Source: Methanolobus profundi
GTDB lineage: Archaea; Halobacteriota; Methanosarcinia; Methanosarcinales; Methanosarcinaceae
Length of the DNA stretch: 64,000 nucleotides
Assembly (NCBI RefSeq): GCF_900114835.1
Contig: NZ_FOUJ01000002.1
Coordinates: 80,374 to 144,373 of the forward strand
Direction: 5' to 3'
The position numbers were made by a program, and so were the translations under genes. The notes under the pieces were generated by a model that made no database searches, was not told where the DNA came from, and was given only the letters and a program-made list of their open reading frames with translations. This document shows, piece by piece, positions 61,314 to 64,000 of the stretch (positions are counted from its first letter, which is position 1; every line of letters starts with the position of its first letter).

Positions 61314-63770
61314 ATGTCCAAAAGAGCAAGAGATATGGCATTCAGGCACTTCAACAAAGGAGTAAGCCTTATTGAGAAAGGACTTCATGAGGATGCGCTT
61401 GACATCCTGGAAGAGGCAGAAGAACAGGCTAAGGAAGCGGACTCACCTCAGATACTTGTTGCGGTGCTTCAGACATATGCAGACCTGTTGTTCGCACATG
61501 AAAGAAAAGATGAAGCACTTACAAGGTACAGTGCTGCAGCGGACATCCTTGAGAAAGAACCGGAACACCTGTCCAGTGAACAGAAAGCCAATATGTTCAG
61601 CAATATGGCACTGGCACTGGAGAATGCAGGGAAGAATGAAGAGGCAAAGGAAAAGTACGAGGTCTCTGCACAGGGCTACAGGGAACTTCTCGATGAAGAA
61701 CCAGATAACATATCATATTTATCAAATGCCGTATCCACATTGAACAACATGGGAGCTTTGCTTGCTGAGATGGGAATGAATGGAGAGGCACTCGATACAT
61801 TTGAAGAGGCATTCGACCTCCATGAAAGAACATCCGGGGACAAAGAAGATGATGGATACCAGCAAAAAAGAGCCACCATACTTGAGAACCTGATGAACAT
61901 ACCACTGGAGAATGCATCCGGAGTGGATGAACAAAGATATACCAGATTACTGGAACAGTATGCAGAGATAGATACCGAAGATAAGGGGTCATCAAAAATG
62001 TCCACAGCTTTGCAGAACATTGCTCATATGCTTGAGAAGGAAGGAAAGACCGATGAGGCATTCATGAAACTGGAAGAAGCACTTGAAACGGTTTCCAGAC
62101 AGTTCGATGAGATGCCGGAAGAACCTGCGAACAGGAAGATGCTCATTGACATTCTCAGGGATATGAACAGGCTCCTGGAAAATGAAAACGACTCCGGAAG
62201 GATGCTGGATAAGTATGAGCTAATACTGCAGATGTCCAGGAAACTGCTGGCTTCCATGCCTGAAAATATGTCATATCAGCTTAATGTTGCCTTTGCTCTT
62301 GATATAATCGGCAACCTGCTAAAGGATGAAGGCAGGATCACTGAGGCAATAACAAGAATAGTGGAATCTGTTGATATTGCAGTCAGTGTACTGGAAAGTG
62401 AAGGGGATGAACATTCTTCCCTGCAGGATATGATGATCATCATACAGGATATGGTCTCACTTATAGAGCTTACTGATAATGAAGATACAAGACTTGAACT
62501 TTACAATGATCTGCTGACCAAGATAGAAAAGGCAGGTCAGGAGAACCTTGAACTCGGCCTTATCTGTGCAGAGATATACAATGAGACAGGCAGGATGCTT
62601 GCCGAAAAAGGAAGAAGTGATAAAGCTATTGATGATCTCAGAAAAGCATTCTCTATCTATGAAACTGTCAGTCATGCCACTGGAGATAGCTCAAAGATGA
62701 ATGCCATCAGGAAAGATATTGCCCAGATGCAGTTCACACTTGGACAGTATGATGATGCTCTGAATATCTACATGGAGCTTATCAGAGCAGGTAACATCGA
62801 CGGAGAACATGCCAGCAGGATAGATGAGATACTGTCCGAAAAGGAAAAGATGGCAGATAACACCGGAAACGTCGATATACTGAAAAAAGAGTATGATTCG
62901 ATCCTTGACATCAGGACGGAACTTCTCGGAATGATACCTGACAGGGACGGGAAGAATGCTGAAAAGATAAGGGTGATCCAGGAAAAGATAGCTGACCTGA
63001 TGGTTGCAATGGGAATGAACAGAGAGGCACTCCTAGCATATGAGCAACTTCAGGAGACAGGCACTGATAACAGATATCTGGACAGGATACTGAAACTCCT
63101 TGAGAAGATAAGAGTGGCTGCAGGAAGTTACAATGATGCTGAGAAACAGGAAGTACTGGAATTCCTGCTTTCAAGATATAACAGTCTTGCAGAAACTAAT
63201 GGCAATGACGCTGTCATCGTAGGTAACAGGGCATCTGTTATCGAGAATATAGCATACATCCTTTCTGAAAGACAGGAAGCTGAAGAATCAGGATATATGT
63301 ACAGCTATGCACTGGAAGCATATACCCAGCTCTCTGAACTTGAACCGGATAACTTCTTCCCTCATGAAAGGATCGCAGCGATCCATACAAGGATAGCTGA
63401 ACTCGCTGTAAATGTAGGAGACAGCGAAGAAGCTATTTCAAGATACGACATGGCACTTGGCACATATAGCTCACTTATCGATGCTGACCCTTCGAATATA
63501 GGATACCAGCTTGATCATGCCAGCGTCCTGGATGGTATGGGTGCTCTTTACCTCAGCCTTGAGAAACATGCCGAAGCAAAGTGGTGTTATGAAAATGCCC
63601 TTAAAGCCTATGGCCAGATCATGGAATATGACCCAGGGAACAAAGCATACCGTTCCAATGTTACAATAACCCTTGAGAACCTTGGCTATGTGCTTGAGCT
63701 CATGGGAAGAAAAGAAGATGCAATGTGGATGTATGAAAATGCCAGAAAGATAGATGAAGGCATTGAATAG
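61314..63770 (+). CDS. Large cytoplasmic TPR protein
   Basis: An 818-residue, very acidic, almost wholly helical protein with no signal peptide. TPR-like units include 'GLHEDALDILEEAEEQAKEAD', in part, and 'SEEAISRYDMALGTYSSLID'. The units are longer and more irregular than those of the exported protein. Similar long acidic TPR proteins are numerous in methanosarcinal genomes, and no enzymatic domain is fused. A hairpin terminator follows. Confidence 0.85.
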   Translation: MSKRARDMAFRHFNKGVSLIEKGLHEDALDILEEAEEQAKEADSPQILVAVLQTYADLLFAHERKDEALTRYSAAADILEKEPEHLSSEQKANMFSNMALALENAGKNEEAKEKYEVSAQGYRELLDEEPDNISYLSNAVSTLNNMGALLAEMGMNGEALDTFEEAFDLHERTSGDKEDDGYQQKRATILENLMNIPLENASGVDEQRYTRLLEQYAEIDTEDKGSSKMSTALQNIAHMLEKEGKTDEAFMKLEEALETVSRQFDEMPEEPANRKMLIDILRDMNRLLENENDSGRMLDKYELILQMSRKLLASMPENMSYQLNVAFALDIIGNLLKDEGRITEAITRIVESVDIAVSVLESEGDEHSSLQDMMIIIQDMVSLIELTDNEDTRLELYNDLLTKIEKAGQENLELGLICAEIYNETGRMLAEKGRSDKAIDDLRKAFSIYETVSHATGDSSKMNAIRKDIAQMQFTLGQYDDALNIYMELIRAGNIDGEHASRIDEILSEKEKMADNTGNVDILKKEYDSILDIRTELLGMIPDRDGKNAEKIRVIQEKIADLMVAMGMNREALLAYEQLQETGTDNRYLDRILKLLEKIRVAAGSYNDAEKQEVLEFLLSRYNSLAETNGNDAVIVGNRASVIENIAYILSERQEAEESGYMYSYALEAYTQLSELEPDNFFPHERIAAIHTRIAELAVNVGDSEEAISRYDMALGTYSSLIDADPSNIGYQLDHASVLDGMGALYLSLEKHAEAKWCYENALKAYGQIMEYDPGNKAYRSNVTITLENLGYVLELMGRKEDAMWMYENARKIDEGIE

Positions 63771-63790
63771 GGCGAAATGACAATAACCCC

Positions 63791-63825
63791 GCATTCCTTA
63801 TAACAAGGAATGCAATCCCTTTTTT
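63791..63825 (+). terminator. Terminator of the 818-residue TPR gene
   Basis: GCATTCCTT and AAGGAATGC pair perfectly around ATAAC, followed by a CTTTTTT tract. Confidence 0.7.
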
Positions 63826-63852
63826 CGCTCATACTCCACTTGGTTGACGGAT

Positions 63853-63920
63853 GGAATGTGGACGGTGTGTGCAAACGTTTTTGAGAGATACTGAGGGGAA
63901 AGTAGCTCGGTCCACATTCC
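63853..63920. repeat. 11-bp inverted repeat near the window end
   Basis: GGAATGTGGAC (63853-63863) and its exact complement GTCCACATTCC (63910-63920) flank 46 nt. They lie in a minus-strand 65-codon frame (63798-63995) that matches no family I know. This may be the end of an element or a gene remnant continuing past the window. Confidence 0.4.
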
Positions 63921-64000
63921 AGTGCAATCCAATTCCGTTTTTTGGCGGGTAATAATGTCCATATCGTACCATTTGGGACATTTGGTCACATCCATCTTGT

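Noticed and set aside
63798-63995. 65-codon frame near the right edge as a gene
   Set aside because: No RBS, no known family and an internal inverted repeat; listed only as an observation because it could belong to a truncated element.
1-64000. CRISPR arrays, rRNA or tRNA genes, prophage
   Set aside because: No regularly spaced repeats, no cloverleaf-like intergenic sequence and no phage gene block were seen by eye. A tRNAscan or Infernal run would be decisive for RNA genes.

Overview
This window comes from a methanogenic archaeon, most likely a member of the Methanosarcinaceae. The evidence is a complete eight-gene operon for the Na+-pumping methyl-H4SPT:coenzyme M methyltransferase (mtrEDCBAFGH), the F420 glutamate ligase cofE, a methanogenesis-marker-16-type protein, and the cysteate synthase plus sulfopyruvate decarboxylase route to coenzyme M that is typical of Methanosarcinales. 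The information-processing genes are archaeal (Sec61-beta, SRP19, RadB, an RFC small subunit paralogue, Elp3, archaeal TyrRS, Thg1), and promoters have TATA boxes. Bacterial-like genes (uvrC, a serpin, a class III ribonucleotide reductase) fit the mosaic genomes of this family. The genus cannot be fixed from the sequence; Methanolobus or Methanococcoides relatives are my guess.

Layout. 0-10 kb: a PKD-domain surface protein (cut by the window edge), thiL, a DUF4349 lipoprotein, the nrdH-nrdD-nrdG operon, radB (apparently starting on ATA), and an HD-phosphohydrolase/TrmI pair. 10-16 kb: mtnA, secG, SRP19, small archaeal proteins, a universal stress protein, a TIM-barrel isomerase, and a U32-family protein with a small Cys-rich partner directly upstream of mtr. 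16-21 kb: the mtr operon, with an inverted repeat near its promoter and a terminator that begins in the last codons of mtrH. 21-29 kb: lysC-purM-DUF1894, an S-layer-like protein, apgM, hsp20, cofE and dCMP deaminase. 29-36 kb: secF-secD-RFC paralogue, elp3, an HTH regulator and a MinD-like ATPase. 36-45 kb: a membrane protein, a DUF1699 gene behind a long AT-rich leader, YjbQ, a PD-(D/E)XK/RecJ-like nuclease pair, an NrpRII-like regulator, cupin phosphoglucose isomerase and an exonuclease-uvrC pair. 45-53 kb: mdh, a PRC-barrel/Thg1 pair, a lipoprotein serpin, tyrS, an unrecognised coiled-coil protein and the marker-16 protein. 53-64 kb: the coenzyme M genes, two small TPR/HAD genes, a 1058-residue exported TPR protein, an IMPACT-family protein and an 818-residue cytoplasmic TPR protein.

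Most genes are chromosomal housekeeping or core methanogenesis genes in short, tightly spaced operons with ATGA or TAATG overlaps. I found no CRISPR array, rRNA, tRNA, prophage or intact insertion sequence.

The least explained signals are outside ordinary genes: a degenerate intergenic element present twice (9842-10063 and 52199-52331), the ATA start of radB, hairpins and inverted repeats in the leaders of mtr, DUF1699 and the 52.4-kb gene, and the U32/Cys-rich pair beside mtr.
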